Shown: positions 18,071 through 27,322, counted from the first letter of the stretch. The stretch: 64,000 nt of DNA from Brevundimonas vesicularis (GCF_027105095.1 NZ_CP114278.1:2702501-2766500); one strand, 5' to 3'. Made by a program: numbers and translations. Notes: a model not told the origin generated them from the letters alone.

Positions 18071-19363
18071 GTGGCCGACCGCCAGCCGATGCGCAACGTA
18101 ACAACGGGCTTTCTCTACTTCGCCTATCTGTTCCTCGGCATGACCGTGGGCGCCTTCCTGTGGCGCGCGGGCTTAGGGATCGGCGCAGGCGTTGCCGGAA
18201 CGCTCGGCGCACTCGGGCTGCTGGGCGCCTTCCACGGCATCGTCACCGGCATCACCGAGCGCCGCGTCCTGAAGAAGGAAATAGGTCAGGTCCGCGAGGC
18301 CCACCGCCTGCTCGCCGATGCGATGGAATCGACCCAGGGCGCCCTGACCGAACTGGCGCACGCCATCGAGACCGGCGTCCTGTCCGACACCGACGCCCTG
18401 ACCGGCGAGGTCCGCATGCTGGAATCCCTCGTCCAGCAGATGAGCGAAAGCATCGACGAACGCCTGGCCGCCGCGCCCCATATCGGCGTCGAGACCTTCG
18501 AGGGCCGTCGCATGGCGCAGTCGAATGTCCTGCTGCGCACCATTCACGAGGCGCTCAGCGAAGGCCGCGTCGATCTGTATCTGCAGCCGGTCGTCTCCCT
18601 GCCCCAGCGCCGGACGATCTTTTACGAGAGCTTCACCCGGCTGCGCGACGCCACCGACCGCGTCATGATGCCGGCGGAATACCTGTCCCTGGCCGAGGGC
18701 GAGGGCCTGGTGCCGGCGATCGACAATCTGCTGCTGTTCCGCTGCGCCCAGATCGTGCGGCGGCTGGCGCGTCAGGATCGCAAGGTCGGCGTCTTCTGCA
18801 ACGTAGCCCTGACCTCGCTGGGCGACGAGACCTTCTTCCCGCAGTTCCTGGACTTCCTCAGCGAGAACCGCGACCTGAACCAGGCGCTGATCTTCGAACT
18901 GGGTCAGGCGACTTTCGACGCGCGCGGCGCCATCGAGGCGCGCAACATGGCCAAGCTGGCCGACCTGGGCTTCCGCTTCTCGCTGGACAAGGTGCAGACG
19001 CTGGACCTCGACTTCGCCGATCTGCAACGCTCGGACGTCAAATTCATCAAGGTCGCGGCCGACCTCATGATCGAGCAACTGCTGGACCTGGACGGCGGCG
19101 CCCCCTTACGCTCCATGCCCGACATCCAGGCGGCCGACTTCGCCGCCCTGACCCGCCGCTATGGCGTCGAGGTCATCGCCGAAAAGGTCGAGAACGAACG
19201 CCAGGTCGTCGACATTCTCGAACTGGACGTCGGCATGGGCCAGGGTCACCTGTTCGGCGAACCCCGCGCCATCAAGGAACAGGTGCTGGCCGAGACCGAC
19301 CCCCCGGCCGAGTTCCTGCGCTCCACCCTGCGCAGCGCCGAGCAGCGTCGCCGGTTCAGCTAA
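18071..19363 (+). CDS. tipF: TipF-like EAL-domain flagellar positioning regulator
   Basis: A 430-residue protein with two N-terminal membrane segments (about residues 12-30 and 36-58), a coiled coil to about residue 150 and an EAL domain (about 165-410). This matches TipF of Caulobacter, a c-di-GMP receptor that places the flagellum at the new pole. The EAL signature is Glu186-Ser-Phe, DDFG is replaced by LDKV, and the late motif is EVIAEKVEN. It is therefore probably a c-di-GMP binder without phosphodiesterase activity. The start is GTG at 18071; ATG at 18089 is an alternative, and neither has a strong ribosome binding site. Confidence 0.8.
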   Translation: MADRQPMRNVTTGFLYFAYLFLGMTVGAFLWRAGLGIGAGVAGTLGALGLLGAFHGIVTGITERRVLKKEIGQVREAHRLLADAMESTQGALTELAHAIETGVLSDTDALTGEVRMLESLVQQMSESIDERLAAAPHIGVETFEGRRMAQSNVLLRTIHEALSEGRVDLYLQPVVSLPQRRTIFYESFTRLRDATDRVMMPAEYLSLAEGEGLVPAIDNLLLFRCAQIVRRLARQDRKVGVFCNVALTSLGDETFFPQFLDFLSENRDLNQALIFELGQATFDARGAIEARNMAKLADLGFRFSLDKVQTLDLDFADLQRSDVKFIKVAADLMIEQLLDLDGGAPLRSMPDIQAADFAALTRRYGVEVIAEKVENERQVVDILELDVGMGQGHLFGEPRAIKEQVLAETDPPAEFLRSTLRSAEQRRRFS

Positions 19364-19371
19364 AACAGTCC

Positions 19372-19515
19372 GTCTCCTCCCCACTCCGTGGGGAGGTGGC
19401 ACGGCGCGCCTTTGCGCCGTGACGGAGGGGCTTCTCCCCATCGCAGGCGCCGAGCCCGCTTCAAGAACCCCTCCACCGCTTCGCGGTCCCCCTCCCCATT
19501 TCATGGGGAGGAGAC
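19372..19515 (+). repeat. Interspersed palindromic repeat, family A, copy 2
   Basis: A 144-base element that begins GTCTCCTCCCCA and ends with TGGGGAGGAGAC. It shares with the copy at 12649-12790 the GGGGAGGTGGC block, GACGGAGGGGCT, and the long CCCCTCCACCGCTTCGCGGT segment. It starts 8 bases after the tipF stop and may act as a transcript 3' end. Confidence 0.8.
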
Positions 19516-19550
19516 TTTCGCCTCTGCGTCCTAGCCGCTACCAACGTCCC

Positions 19551-20420
19551 ATGACCCTCCCCCACGCCCTGCCCCACCTCGACGCCGTCGCCGGCGATTA
19601 CGACATCCTGCTCTGCGACGTCTGGGGCGTGATCCATAATGGCCGCGAAAGCTGGCCTGGGCCTTGCGAGGCGCTGACCCGGTTCAACCGCGAGGGCGGC
19701 CACGTCGTGCTGATCTCCAACTCGCCCCGCCCGGCCTCGGACGTGATCGCTCAGCTGGACGGGCTGGGCGTGCCGCGCGAGGCATGGAAGGCCTTCGTCA
19801 CCTCCGGCGACGCGACCCGCGCCGAACTGGCCAAGCGCGCGCCGGGTCCGGCCTGGATCGTCGGCCCCGAACGTGACGCGCCGCTGTACGCGGGTCTTGG
19901 CCTCGAGCGCGCCGCGTCGCCTGAGGACGCCGCGTTCATCTCCGTCACCGGCCCGGTGGACGACACGGTCGAGACGCCCGAAGACTACCGTGAGCGGTTC
20001 GCCGTCGGTGCCGCACGCGACATCGAACTGATCTGCGCCAATCCCGATCGCGTCGTGCAGCGCGGCGACCAGCTGATCTACTGCGGCGGATCGCTGGCCG
20101 ACCTCTATGAATCGCAGGGCGGCCGGGTCGTGATGGCGGGCAAGCCCTTTGCCCCGATCTACGATCTGGCGATCAAGGAGGCGGAAGGCTTGCTGGGCCG
20201 CTCCGTCGATCGCTCGCGCGTCCTGTGCATCGGCGACGGCGTCGTCACCGACGTGATGGGCGCAAACGTGCAAGGGCTCGACTGCCTGTTCATCGCCCAG
20301 GGCATCCACGGCGACCAAGCCAAGGGCGAAGACGGCGCGCTTGACCCTGCCCGCGCCGCAGCCCTGCTGAAGGCGGAAACGACCTATGCGCGATACGCCG
20401 CGCTCGAACTGAACTGGTAA
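19551..20420 (+). CDS. HAD-superfamily hydrolase (TIGR01459-like)
   Basis: A 289-residue class IIA HAD protein. Motif I is DVWGVIHNG (residues 20-28), where the second Asp of DxD is replaced by the DxWG form used in this subfamily. Motif II Ser lies in LISNSPRP, and motifs III/IV are in GKPFAPIYDLA and CIGDGVVTD. A phosphatase for a small sugar or nucleotide phosphate is expected; the substrate is unknown. The ATG at 19551 is the first start that gives a normal N-terminus. The frame upstream runs through the repeat and is not coding. Confidence 0.85.
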   Translation: MTLPHALPHLDAVAGDYDILLCDVWGVIHNGRESWPGPCEALTRFNREGGHVVLISNSPRPASDVIAQLDGLGVPREAWKAFVTSGDATRAELAKRAPGPAWIVGPERDAPLYAGLGLERAASPEDAAFISVTGPVDDTVETPEDYRERFAVGAARDIELICANPDRVVQRGDQLIYCGGSLADLYESQGGRVVMAGKPFAPIYDLAIKEAEGLLGRSVDRSRVLCIGDGVVTDVMGANVQGLDCLFIAQGIHGDQAKGEDGALDPARAAALLKAETTYARYAALELNW

Positions 20421-20459
20421 GGCTCGCCATTTTGTCGCACCGCCGCTAAAGCCTCATCC

Positions 20460-20921
20460 ATGGTCGAATTGGTTCAGCAGCATCCGTCCGGTGGTTACAT
20501 CCTGGACGAACTTCACATCGGCATGGCGGCCGAGAAAATCGTCGTCGCGACGGAGGACCGCATTCGGCTGTTCGCCGAGGCCTCCGACGACTTCAACCCG
20601 GTGCATCTGGACGAGGCCTTCGCCTCCAAGACCGCCTATCGCGGCCGGATCGCCCACGGCCTGCTCAGCGCCTCGTTCGGATCGGCCGTGGTCGGCACCA
20701 TCCTGCCGGGCGCCGGCTCGATCTACATCTCCCAGACCCTGGCCTTCCATCAGCCGGTGCGGATCGACGACGTCGTGCGCATCCTGATCACCGTGATCGA
20801 GGTCGAGCCCGAGAGCGCGCGGGTCAAACTCAGCTGCGAAGGCTTCGTCGGCGAGTCCATGATCATGGACGGCGTCGCGGTCGTCCGCGTCCCCCGCCGG
20901 CGCAAACCGTCCCAGCGTTGA
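20460..20921 (+). CDS. MaoC-family (R)-specific enoyl-CoA hydratase-like protein
   Basis: A 153-residue single hot-dog domain with the hydratase-2 signature DDFNPVHLDE (catalytic Asp and His) followed by RIAHGLLSASF. The family hydrates trans-2-enoyl-CoA to (R)-3-hydroxyacyl-CoA for polyhydroxyalkanoate or fatty acid metabolism. The stop overlaps the ribF start (TGATG), so the genes are coupled, though no functional link is obvious. Confidence 0.88.
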   Translation: MVELVQQHPSGGYILDELHIGMAAEKIVVATEDRIRLFAEASDDFNPVHLDEAFASKTAYRGRIAHGLLSASFGSAVVGTILPGAGSIYISQTLAFHQPVRIDDVVRILITVIEVEPESARVKLSCEGFVGESMIMDGVAVVRVPRRRKPSQR

Positions 20922-21862
20922 TGCAGATTGCGCGTATTTGGCGCGACTGGCGCGAGGTGCCGGACGCGCTGAAGGGCGCGGCGGTCGCCGTCGGCGCCTT
21001 CGACGGCGTGCATCGCGGGCATCAGGCCGTCATCGCCGGCGCACGTGACGCAGCAGAACGGCTGGGCGCGCCGCTGGGCGTCGTCAGCTTCGACCCCCAT
21101 CCCCGCCGCTGGTTCCAGAAGGACGCTGCGCCCTTTCGACTGATGACGGCCGACCAGATGGCCGAGGCCCTGGCGCCGCTGGGCGTCGACATCCTGTATC
21201 TTCTGCCCTTTGACGCCGAGATGGCCGGCATGACCGACGCCGCCTTCGCCGAACGAGTGCTGGCCGAGGGTCTGGGCATCCGCCACGCCGCCGTCGGCTT
21301 CGACTTCACCTTCGGCAAGGGCCGATCCGGCTCGCCCGAGGCCTTGCGCGCCTACGGCGAGAGGCTGGGCTTCACTGTCTCGGTCGCCGAACGGCTGGAT
21401 GACGCGGACGGGCTGAAACTGTCGTCAAGCGCCGTGCGCGAGGCCCTGAAGGCCGGCGACATGGCCCGCGCCGCCGCCATCCTGGGCCGCCCCTTCGCTA
21501 TTCGGGGCGAGGTGATCCATGGCGACAAGCGCGGCCGCACCATCGGCGTGCCGACGGCCAATATCGCGCTCGGCGACTACATGCGCCCCGCCTACGGCGT
21601 CTATGCGACCCGCAGCCGATTGCCGGACGGACGGGTGATCGACGGCGTGGCCAGCCTGGGCGTGCGTCCTATGTATGCGCTGGAAACTCCGCTGATGGAG
21701 GTCTGGCTGTTCGACTTCGACGGCGACCTCTACGGCCAGACGCTGGACACGGAGTTGGTCGCCTGGCTGCGTGGCGAGGAAACCTTCGACGGTCTCGACG
21801 CCCTGAAGGCCCAGATCGACGCCGATGCCGCCGCGGCGCGGGCCGTCCTCAGCCACTCATAG
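20921..21862 (+). CDS. ribF: Bifunctional riboflavin kinase/FAD synthetase
   Basis: A 313-residue protein with an N-terminal nucleotidyltransferase domain ([13 protein letters not shown] near residue 25) and a C-terminal flavokinase domain ([15 protein letters not shown] near residue 205). It converts riboflavin to FMN and FMN to FAD in the cytoplasm. The ATG at 20921 overlaps the MaoC stop by one base; a TTG one codon earlier is an unlikely start. The 3' end overlaps the convergent carbonic anhydrase-like gene by 6 bases. Confidence 0.95.
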   Translation: MQIARIWRDWREVPDALKGAAVAVGAFDGVHRGHQAVIAGARDAAERLGAPLGVVSFDPHPRRWFQKDAAPFRLMTADQMAEALAPLGVDILYLLPFDAEMAGMTDAAFAERVLAEGLGIRHAAVGFDFTFGKGRSGSPEALRAYGERLGFTVSVAERLDDADGLKLSSSAVREALKAGDMARAAAILGRPFAIRGEVIHGDKRGRTIGVPTANIALGDYMRPAYGVYATRSRLPDGRVIDGVASLGVRPMYALETPLMEVWLFDFDGDLYGQTLDTELVAWLRGEETFDGLDALKAQIDADAAAARAVLSHS

Positions 21863-22384
21863 AGGCCGAAGCTCCGCCGCAAACCGCTTCCAGTTCTGCA
21901 CATAATGTTCGGCCGACATCTGCAGCACGGCGATGTGCGCCGGGTCACGTTCCCGCACCACCTTGCCGGGCTGGCCCACGACCAGACTGTTGTCCGGGAT
22001 GATCTTGCCTTCTGTGATCAGCGCATTGGCCCCGATGATGCAGTTCCGGCCGATCTTGACGCCGTTCAGCACCACCGCCCCGATGCCGATCAGGCTGTAG
22101 TCCCCGACGTCGCAGCCATGCAGCATGGCCTTGTGTCCCACCGTCACGCCGCGCCCCAGCGTCAGCGGCGACCCCATGTCGGTGTGCAGCACGCTGCCGT
22201 CCTGGATGTTGCTGTCAGGCCCCACTGTGATCGGATCGTTGTCCCCGCGCAGCACGGCGCCGAACCAGACACTGGCGTTGGGGTGGAGAATCACATTTCC
22301 TATCACCGATGCGCTTGGCGCCACCCAGTATTCGCCCTGCGGCGGAAGCTGCGGTTTGCTGTCGCCCAAAGCGTAAATGGTCAT
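21857..22384 (-). CDS. Gamma-carbonic anhydrase-like hexapeptide protein
   Basis: A 175-residue left-handed beta-helix protein with hexapeptide repeats throughout and a C-terminal helix. Metal-ligand histidines are visible in SVLHTD, TVGHKA and MLHGCDVG, as in the gamma-class carbonic anhydrase/YrdA/PaaY group. It binds zinc or a similar metal as a trimer. Carbonic anhydrase activity is possible but not certain, because many homologues are thioesterase-like or uncharacterised. Confidence 0.88.
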   Translation of the reverse strand: MTIYALGDSKPQLPPQGEYWVAPSASVIGNVILHPNASVWFGAVLRGDNDPITVGPDSNIQDGSVLHTDMGSPLTLGRGVTVGHKAMLHGCDVGDYSLIGIGAVVLNGVKIGRNCIIGANALITEGKIIPDNSLVVGQPGKVVRERDPAHIAVLQMSAEHYVQNWKRFAAELRPL

Positions 22385-22418
22385 CTGTACACCGCCTAAT
22401 CTTTGAAAAACGAGGGCT

Positions 22419-22434
22419 TTAACGGATCGCTAAC
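22419..22434 (+). promoter_or_regulatory. Possible CtrA-like box
   Basis: TTAA-N7-CTAAC, one mismatch from the CtrA consensus TTAA-N7-TTAAC, lies in the region between the divergent carbonic anhydrase-like gene and phoH. Isolated matches occur by chance, so support is weak. Confidence 0.25.
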
Positions 22435-22706
22435 CACGATAGCATCATTCTGTTGATGCGATTCGTGGGTCGCCATTTCGGCCCCGGATCCGAAACCGGA
22501 TCAAGCCCGATCCGGTCATCTACTCGGGGCTTTCGCGTGGCGCGTTGGGATCCTGGTTCGGTTGTTCGGCGGCGGGCGCACCCCGTTGCAGACGGCCCTG
22601 CTGTCGATCCGGGCCGCTCCTCTGCAGGCCGCGACCTCTTCCTCCCCAAGACCATCCAAGGCGGTGCCCGTTCGGGTCCGCCTTTTTTCATGCCCTGGAG
22701 GCGTCC
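22435..22706 (+). promoter_or_regulatory. Long leader region upstream of phoH
   Basis: These 272 bases contain no credible gene. They hold several GC-rich palindromes, such as GATCCG-AAAC-CGGATC near 22488-22503, and end with the terminator-like hairpin listed at 22658. Either a small RNA is made here or phoH is preceded by an attenuated leader. No known riboswitch or SRP/6S signature was recognised. Confidence 0.35.
22658..22688 (+). terminator. Terminator/attenuator just upstream of phoH
   Basis: A 7-bp stem (22658-22664 with 22678-22684) is extended by a CCC/GGG inner helix with a GTTC loop and followed by six T residues (22683-22688). It ends only 18 bases before the phoH start, so it would stop transcripts that enter from upstream. 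Confidence 0.65.
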
Positions 22707-23486
22707 ATGACCAAGCGTGCTGCAACCAAGCGTCAAACGCGTGAACACGGAATCCTGGATTCGCGTGATTTCATGGAGGAGTCGAAAGTTCGTCGGCTTC
22801 ACGCGCCCCACAATGAACGATCGGGTTGGTCGCCCTATCCCTCGAATGACGACCGTGACCAAGGCTATCTGAAGACGCTGAAGCCCAAGTCTGAGGGCCA
22901 GGGCGAACTGATGGAGGCTATCGACCACCACAACCTGGTCATGGCGCTGGGTCCCGCAGGCACCGGCAAGACCTACCTCGCCGTCGCCAAGGCGGTCGAG
23001 GCGCTGGAGGCGGGCAAGGTCGGCCGCATCGTCCTGAGCCGCCCTGCGGTCGAGGCCGGCGAATCCATCGGCTTCCTGCCCGGCGACATGGAGGACAAGC
23101 TGGCCCCCTATCTGCGCCCGCTCTACGACGCCCTGTCCGATCGTCTGTCGATGAAGCGGGTCAAGGCGCTGATGGCTGAGGGCCTGATCGAGATCGCCCC
23201 GGTCGGCTATATGCGCGGCCGCACGCTGAACAACGCCTTCATCGTCGTGGACGAGGCGCAGAACTGCACCTACGTCCAGCTCAAGATGTTGCTGACCCGC
23301 CTGGGCTGGCATTCGACCATGGTGGTGACCGGCGATCCGCAGCAGTCGGACCTGCTGCCCGGCATCTCGGGCCTGTCGGACATCTCGGCGCGACTGGAGG
23401 CCGTACCCGACATCGCCGTGGTGCGTCTGGCCGAGCGCGACATCGTCCGTCACCCGCTGGTCGCCTCGATGATCGGCGTGCTCTGA
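22707..23486 (+). CDS. phoH: PhoH-family ATPase
   Basis: A 259-residue P-loop protein with Walker A GPAGTGKT (residues 82-89), Walker B FIVVDEAQN and the PhoH core segment SRPAVEAGESIGFLPGD. The family is a cytoplasmic ATPase/putative RNA helicase, often linked to ybeY. The ybeY gene is not visible here, so this may be a second PhoH paralogue, which is an inference. The ATG at 22707 has a GGAGGCGT ribosome binding site and follows a terminator-like leader. Confidence 0.88.
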   Translation: MTKRAATKRQTREHGILDSRDFMEESKVRRLHAPHNERSGWSPYPSNDDRDQGYLKTLKPKSEGQGELMEAIDHHNLVMALGPAGTGKTYLAVAKAVEALEAGKVGRIVLSRPAVEAGESIGFLPGDMEDKLAPYLRPLYDALSDRLSMKRVKALMAEGLIEIAPVGYMRGRTLNNAFIVVDEAQNCTYVQLKMLLTRLGWHSTMVVTGDPQQSDLLPGISGLSDISARLEAVPDIAVVRLAERDIVRHPLVASMIGVL

Positions 23487-23500
23487 AGACTTGGCTTAGT

Positions 23501-23627
23501 CGTCATTCCGGGGCTGAGCGTAGCGAAGAACCCGGAACCCAGGGCCGCACGCTCGACTCTATGCGTTCAACGCTGGGTGCGAACCACCTGGGTTCCGGGT
23601 TCATCCTGCGGACGCCCCGGAATGACG
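23501..23627. repeat. Interspersed palindromic repeat, family B
   Basis: A 127-base element with perfect 14-base outer inverted ends (23501-23514 with 23614-23627) and perfect 16-base inner inverted arms (23528-23543 with 23587-23602). It has no coding potential and is unrelated to family A. It follows phoH by 14 bases and could fold into a long double hairpin in the transcript. Confidence 0.8.
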
Positions 23628-23720
23628 GCGAGGGACGATCTGACGGCTTGGACCAAACGCCCATTGTCCCCCGCCGCGCTCACCCGCTAAAGGTCGGCTC
23701 GCGGCTGATGAGGGATTTCG

Positions 23721-25043
23721 ATGCGCGTAGCGATGATTGGGACGGGCTATGTGGGCCTGGTGTCCGGCGCCTGTTTCGCCGACTTCGGCCATGTCGTCAC
23801 CTGCATCGACAAGGACCCGTCCAAGATCGAGCGGCTGGAGCGGGGCGAAATCCCGATCTATGAGCCGGGGCTGGATGATCTGGTCGCCGCCAATGTACGC
23901 GAAGGCCGGCTGTTCTTCACACTGGACGGTGCCGAGGCCATTCGCCGGGCCGACGCCGTCTTCATCGCCGTGGGCACGCCGACACGCCGGGGCGACGGCC
24001 ATGCCGACCTGTCTTACGTCCACGCCGCCGCCGAGGAGATCGCCGGCCTGATCGAAGGCTTCACGGTCGTCGTCACCAAGTCGACCGTCCCTGTCGGCAC
24101 GGGCGACGAAGTCGAGGCGATCATCCGCAAGACCAATCCGAAGGCCGACTTCGCCGTCGTCTCCAACCCCGAATTTCTGCGTGAAGGCGCCGCGATCGGC
24201 GACTTCAAACGTCCCGACCGCGTCGTCATCGGCATCGACGACATGACCGGCGACACCGGCGGCCGAGCGCAGAAGGTCATGAGCGAACTCTATCGTCCGC
24301 TGAACCTGAACGAGAGCCCACTGCTGTTTGTGGGCCGTCGCACGTCCGAGCTGATCAAATACGCCGCCAACGCCTTCCTGGCGATGAAGATCACCTTCAT
24401 CAACGAGATGGCCGACCTGTGCGAAGCCGTCGGCGCCGACGTCCAGCAGGTCGCGCGCGGCATCGGCCTGGACAAGCGTATCGGCTCGAAATTCCTGCAC
24501 GCCGGCCCCGGCTACGGCGGCTCGTGCTTCCCCAAGGACACTATCGCCCTGGTCCGCACCGCCCAGCAATACGGCGCGCCGACAAAGCTGATCGAGGCCA
24601 CGGTCGAGGTCAACGACGCCCGCAAGAAGGCCATGGCCGACCGCGTCGCCGCAACCCTGGGCACCAGCGTCCAGGGCAAGACGGTCGCCCTCCTGGGCCT
24701 GACGTTCAAGCCGAACACCGACGACATGCGTGACGCCCCGTCGCTGGACATTGCGCCTGCTCTGATCGCCGCCGGCGCGACCGTCCAGGCCTTCGATCCC
24801 GAAGGCATGCATGAGGCCGCCAAGCTGTTGCCGGACATCCAGATGAAGGACAGCGCCTATGACGCCGTCGTCGGCGCCGACGCCGTGGTCCTCGTCACCG
24901 AATGGGACCAGTTCCGCGCTCTGGATCTGGACCGCATCAAGCTGCTGATGAAACAGCCGGTCCTGGTCGATCTGCGCAACATCTATCGGCCCGAGGACAT
25001 GAAGAGCCGAGGCTTCCGCTACATGGGCATCGGGCGCGGCTGA
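23721..25043 (+). CDS. ugd: UDP-glucose 6-dehydrogenase
   Basis: A 440-residue enzyme with an N-terminal NAD-binding motif (GTGYVG, residues 8-13), the catalytic Cys at about residue 269 in GYGGSCFPKD, and the C-terminal UDP-binding domain (GLTFKPNTDDMRDAPS). It oxidises UDP-glucose to UDP-glucuronate for polysaccharide synthesis. Its stop overlaps the start of the epimerase gene by one base (TGATG), so both are translated from one message. Confidence 0.95.
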   Translation: MRVAMIGTGYVGLVSGACFADFGHVVTCIDKDPSKIERLERGEIPIYEPGLDDLVAANVREGRLFFTLDGAEAIRRADAVFIAVGTPTRRGDGHADLSYVHAAAEEIAGLIEGFTVVVTKSTVPVGTGDEVEAIIRKTNPKADFAVVSNPEFLREGAAIGDFKRPDRVVIGIDDMTGDTGGRAQKVMSELYRPLNLNESPLLFVGRRTSELIKYAANAFLAMKITFINEMADLCEAVGADVQQVARGIGLDKRIGSKFLHAGPGYGGSCFPKDTIALVRTAQQYGAPTKLIEATVEVNDARKKAMADRVAATLGTSVQGKTVALLGLTFKPNTDDMRDAPSLDIAPALIAAGATVQAFDPEGMHEAAKLLPDIQMKDSAYDAVVGADAVVLVTEWDQFRALDLDRIKLLMKQPVLVDLRNIYRPEDMKSRGFRYMGIGRG

Positions 25044-26017
25044 TGGGCGCGCCGATCCTCGTCACGGGCGCGGCCGGCTTCATCGGCATGCACGTCGCCG
25101 AGCGTCTGCTGGACCGTGGCGAGCAGGTAATCGGCGTCGATGTCTTCAACGACTACTACGATGCGCGCCTGAAGGCCGCCCGCGCCGCCCGGCTGGAAGG
25201 GCTAGACGGCTTCAAGATGGTCCGCGCCGACATCGCCGACCACGCGCAGATGCGCGCCCTCGTTTCAGACGCCGGGGTCAAGCGGATCGTCCACCTCGCG
25301 GCCCAGGCCGGGGTGCGCTATTCGCTTGAGAACCCCTTCGCCTATGAGCGGTCCAACCTGGCCGGCCATCTGTCGATGCTGGAGGCCGCGCGGCACAATG
25401 AGGTGACGCACCTGGTCTATGCCTCGTCCAGTTCGGTCTATGGCGACCGGCCGCTAGAAGGGTCGGGCTTCCGAGAGGACGATCCGACCGTCCACCCGGT
25501 GTCGCTCTACGCCGCGACCAAACGCTCGTGCGAACTGATGAGCCAGAGCTACGCCAGGCTTTATGGCTTTCCGCAGTCGGGCCTGCGGTTCTTCACCGTC
25601 TATGGCCCTTGGGGCCGGCCTGACATGGCCTATTTCAGCTTCACCCAGAAGATCGTGCGTGGCGAGCCGATCGAGGTCTATGGCGAAGGCAAGATGGCGC
25701 GCGACTTCACCTACATCGACGACATCGTCGACGGCGTGGTTGCCATTCTGGACCGTCCCCCGGCTCAGGGCGTGCATGAAATCTACAACATCGGCGACAG
25801 CCAGCCCGTCGGCCTGATGGAGATGATCTCCACCCTGGAAAACGCGCTGGGCGTCAGCGCGAACAAGATCATGCGGCCGATGCAGCCCGGAGACGTCACC
25901 GCCACCTATGCGGACATTTCCAAGCTGAACGCCCTGTGCGGTTATCAGCCCAAGGCCCCGTTGAAGATCGGACTGGAAAAGTTCGTCGCCTGGTGGCGTC
26001 AATACGAGAACGGTTGA
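25043..26017 (+). CDS. NAD-dependent UDP-sugar epimerase, probably UDP-glucuronate 4-epimerase
   Basis: A 324-residue extended SDR with GxxGxxG (GAAGFIG, residues 9-15), the catalytic Ser region YASSSSVYG, YxxxK (YAATK), and the GAE/LpsL signature VDVFNDYYD near residue 33. Coupled to ugd, it would convert UDP-glucuronate to UDP-galacturonate for an acidic exopolysaccharide. Function is inferred from family and linkage. The ATG at 25043 is the first residue of the Rossmann fold; the frame upstream overlaps ugd and is not used. Confidence 0.9.
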   Translation: MGAPILVTGAAGFIGMHVAERLLDRGEQVIGVDVFNDYYDARLKAARAARLEGLDGFKMVRADIADHAQMRALVSDAGVKRIVHLAAQAGVRYSLENPFAYERSNLAGHLSMLEAARHNEVTHLVYASSSSVYGDRPLEGSGFREDDPTVHPVSLYAATKRSCELMSQSYARLYGFPQSGLRFFTVYGPWGRPDMAYFSFTQKIVRGEPIEVYGEGKMARDFTYIDDIVDGVVAILDRPPAQGVHEIYNIGDSQPVGLMEMISTLENALGVSANKIMRPMQPGDVTATYADISKLNALCGYQPKAPLKIGLEKFVAWWRQYENG

Positions 26018-26038
26018 CGCAAGAAGGCTGGGGGGCCG

Positions 26039-27322
26039 ATGCGACGCGAAATCCTGCCGGCCGGCGTCGTCCTGATAATGTCCGGCGCAACCGACGCCTC
26101 GGCTCAGGCTTTGCGGTCGGCGCAAGACGCGCAAATCGACCTCTTCGTTCGCAACCGTGCGGTCGCCGTGCGTGATCGGTCGCAACCCGCCTACGACCCG
26201 CTCGGCATCCGGGCCGGCGGCTTCACGGCCTTTCCCCGGCTTCAGTGGGGCGTCGTCCATGACGACAACATCTTCGCGGCCGAGGACAACCGTCAGCCTG
26301 CAACGACCTTGCGCCTGACGCCTGAAGTCGTCGTCCGATCCAACTGGTCGCGCCACGCGTTTGAAACCCGCGCCCGCGCCGAGATCGACCGCAACCTCGA
26401 CTTCGACAGCGAGAACACGACCGACTGGAGCCTGGGCGGCGCCGGCCGTCTCGACATCGTTCGAGGCGTCGACATCACCTTGGCCGCCGACTACGCCCGC
26501 GATCACGAGGCCCGCACGGCCGCCGGGGCCGGCCCCGTCGCTCGACGCCCGATCGCCTTCGAGTTGGCCTCCGCCTCGCTCGCGGCGACGCGCACGCGGG
26601 GTCGATTGCGCCTCTCGGCCGACGCCGCCGTTCTTCGCTATGACTACCTCGATGGACTGAGCGACGCCGGCGCCGTCATCGAACAGGACGACCGGGATCG
26701 CACAGCCGTCCGCCTGACCGGCCGCGCCGACTACGCCCTCTCACCCGCCACGGCCCTGTTCTTTCAGCTCGCCCGCGACGACCGCCGCTATCACACGGTG
26801 GCAGGGTCGCCCGAACGATCCTCTTCCGGCCACGAAGCCTTGGCTGGCGTGGACTTCGAGCTGGGCGCGCTGATCCGGGGCCAGGTCGCCGCCGGATACA
26901 TCCGCCAGAATTTCCACGATCCAGCCTATGGCGATCTCGACGGCTTCGGCGGTCGTGCGCGCCTGTCGTGGTTCCCCACCCAACTGACGACTCTGACCGC
27001 CACCGCCACGCGCAGCGTCGAGGACACCGGCGTGATCGGCGCGGCCGGCGCTCTGCGCACCGACGTGTCGATCGGCGCGGACCACGAACTCCTGCGCAAC
27101 TTGGTCCTTACGGCGGAAACGGCGTGGAGTGAGGACGACTACAACGGCCTCGGCCGCACCGACACCCGCTTTACCGCTGGTTTCAGCGTCATCTATCGCC
27201 TCAACCGTCGCTATGGCCTGACCGCCGGTCTGACCTATCTCGACCAATCCTCGTCCGGCGCGGTTGCAGGACCGAGCTATCGCTCAACCCGCCTGTCCGC
27301 CGCGGTCGTCTCGCAATTCTGA
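26039..27322 (+). CDS. Outer-membrane beta-barrel protein of an exopolysaccharide locus
   Basis: A 427-residue protein with a short signal peptide (cleavage near ASAQ, residue 23). Alternating amphipathic strands follow, and the protein ends in a C-terminal Phe (VVSQF) as outer-membrane proteins do. It resembles the barrel family found next to exopolysaccharide export genes in sphingomonads and caulobacters. It may help pass polymer through the outer membrane, but it lacks the OPX/Wza domains. It lies 22 bases after the epimerase and 81 bases before the tyrosine autokinase, in one operon. Confidence 0.8.
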   Translation: MRREILPAGVVLIMSGATDASAQALRSAQDAQIDLFVRNRAVAVRDRSQPAYDPLGIRAGGFTAFPRLQWGVVHDDNIFAAEDNRQPATTLRLTPEVVVRSNWSRHAFETRARAEIDRNLDFDSENTTDWSLGGAGRLDIVRGVDITLAADYARDHEARTAAGAGPVARRPIAFELASASLAATRTRGRLRLSADAAVLRYDYLDGLSDAGAVIEQDDRDRTAVRLTGRADYALSPATALFFQLARDDRRYHTVAGSPERSSSGHEALAGVDFELGALIRGQVAAGYIRQNFHDPAYGDLDGFGGRARLSWFPTQLTTLTATATRSVEDTGVIGAAGALRTDVSIGADHELLRNLVLTAETAWSEDDYNGLGRTDTRFTAGFSVIYRLNRRYGLTAGLTYLDQSSSGAVAGPSYRSTRLSAAVVSQF

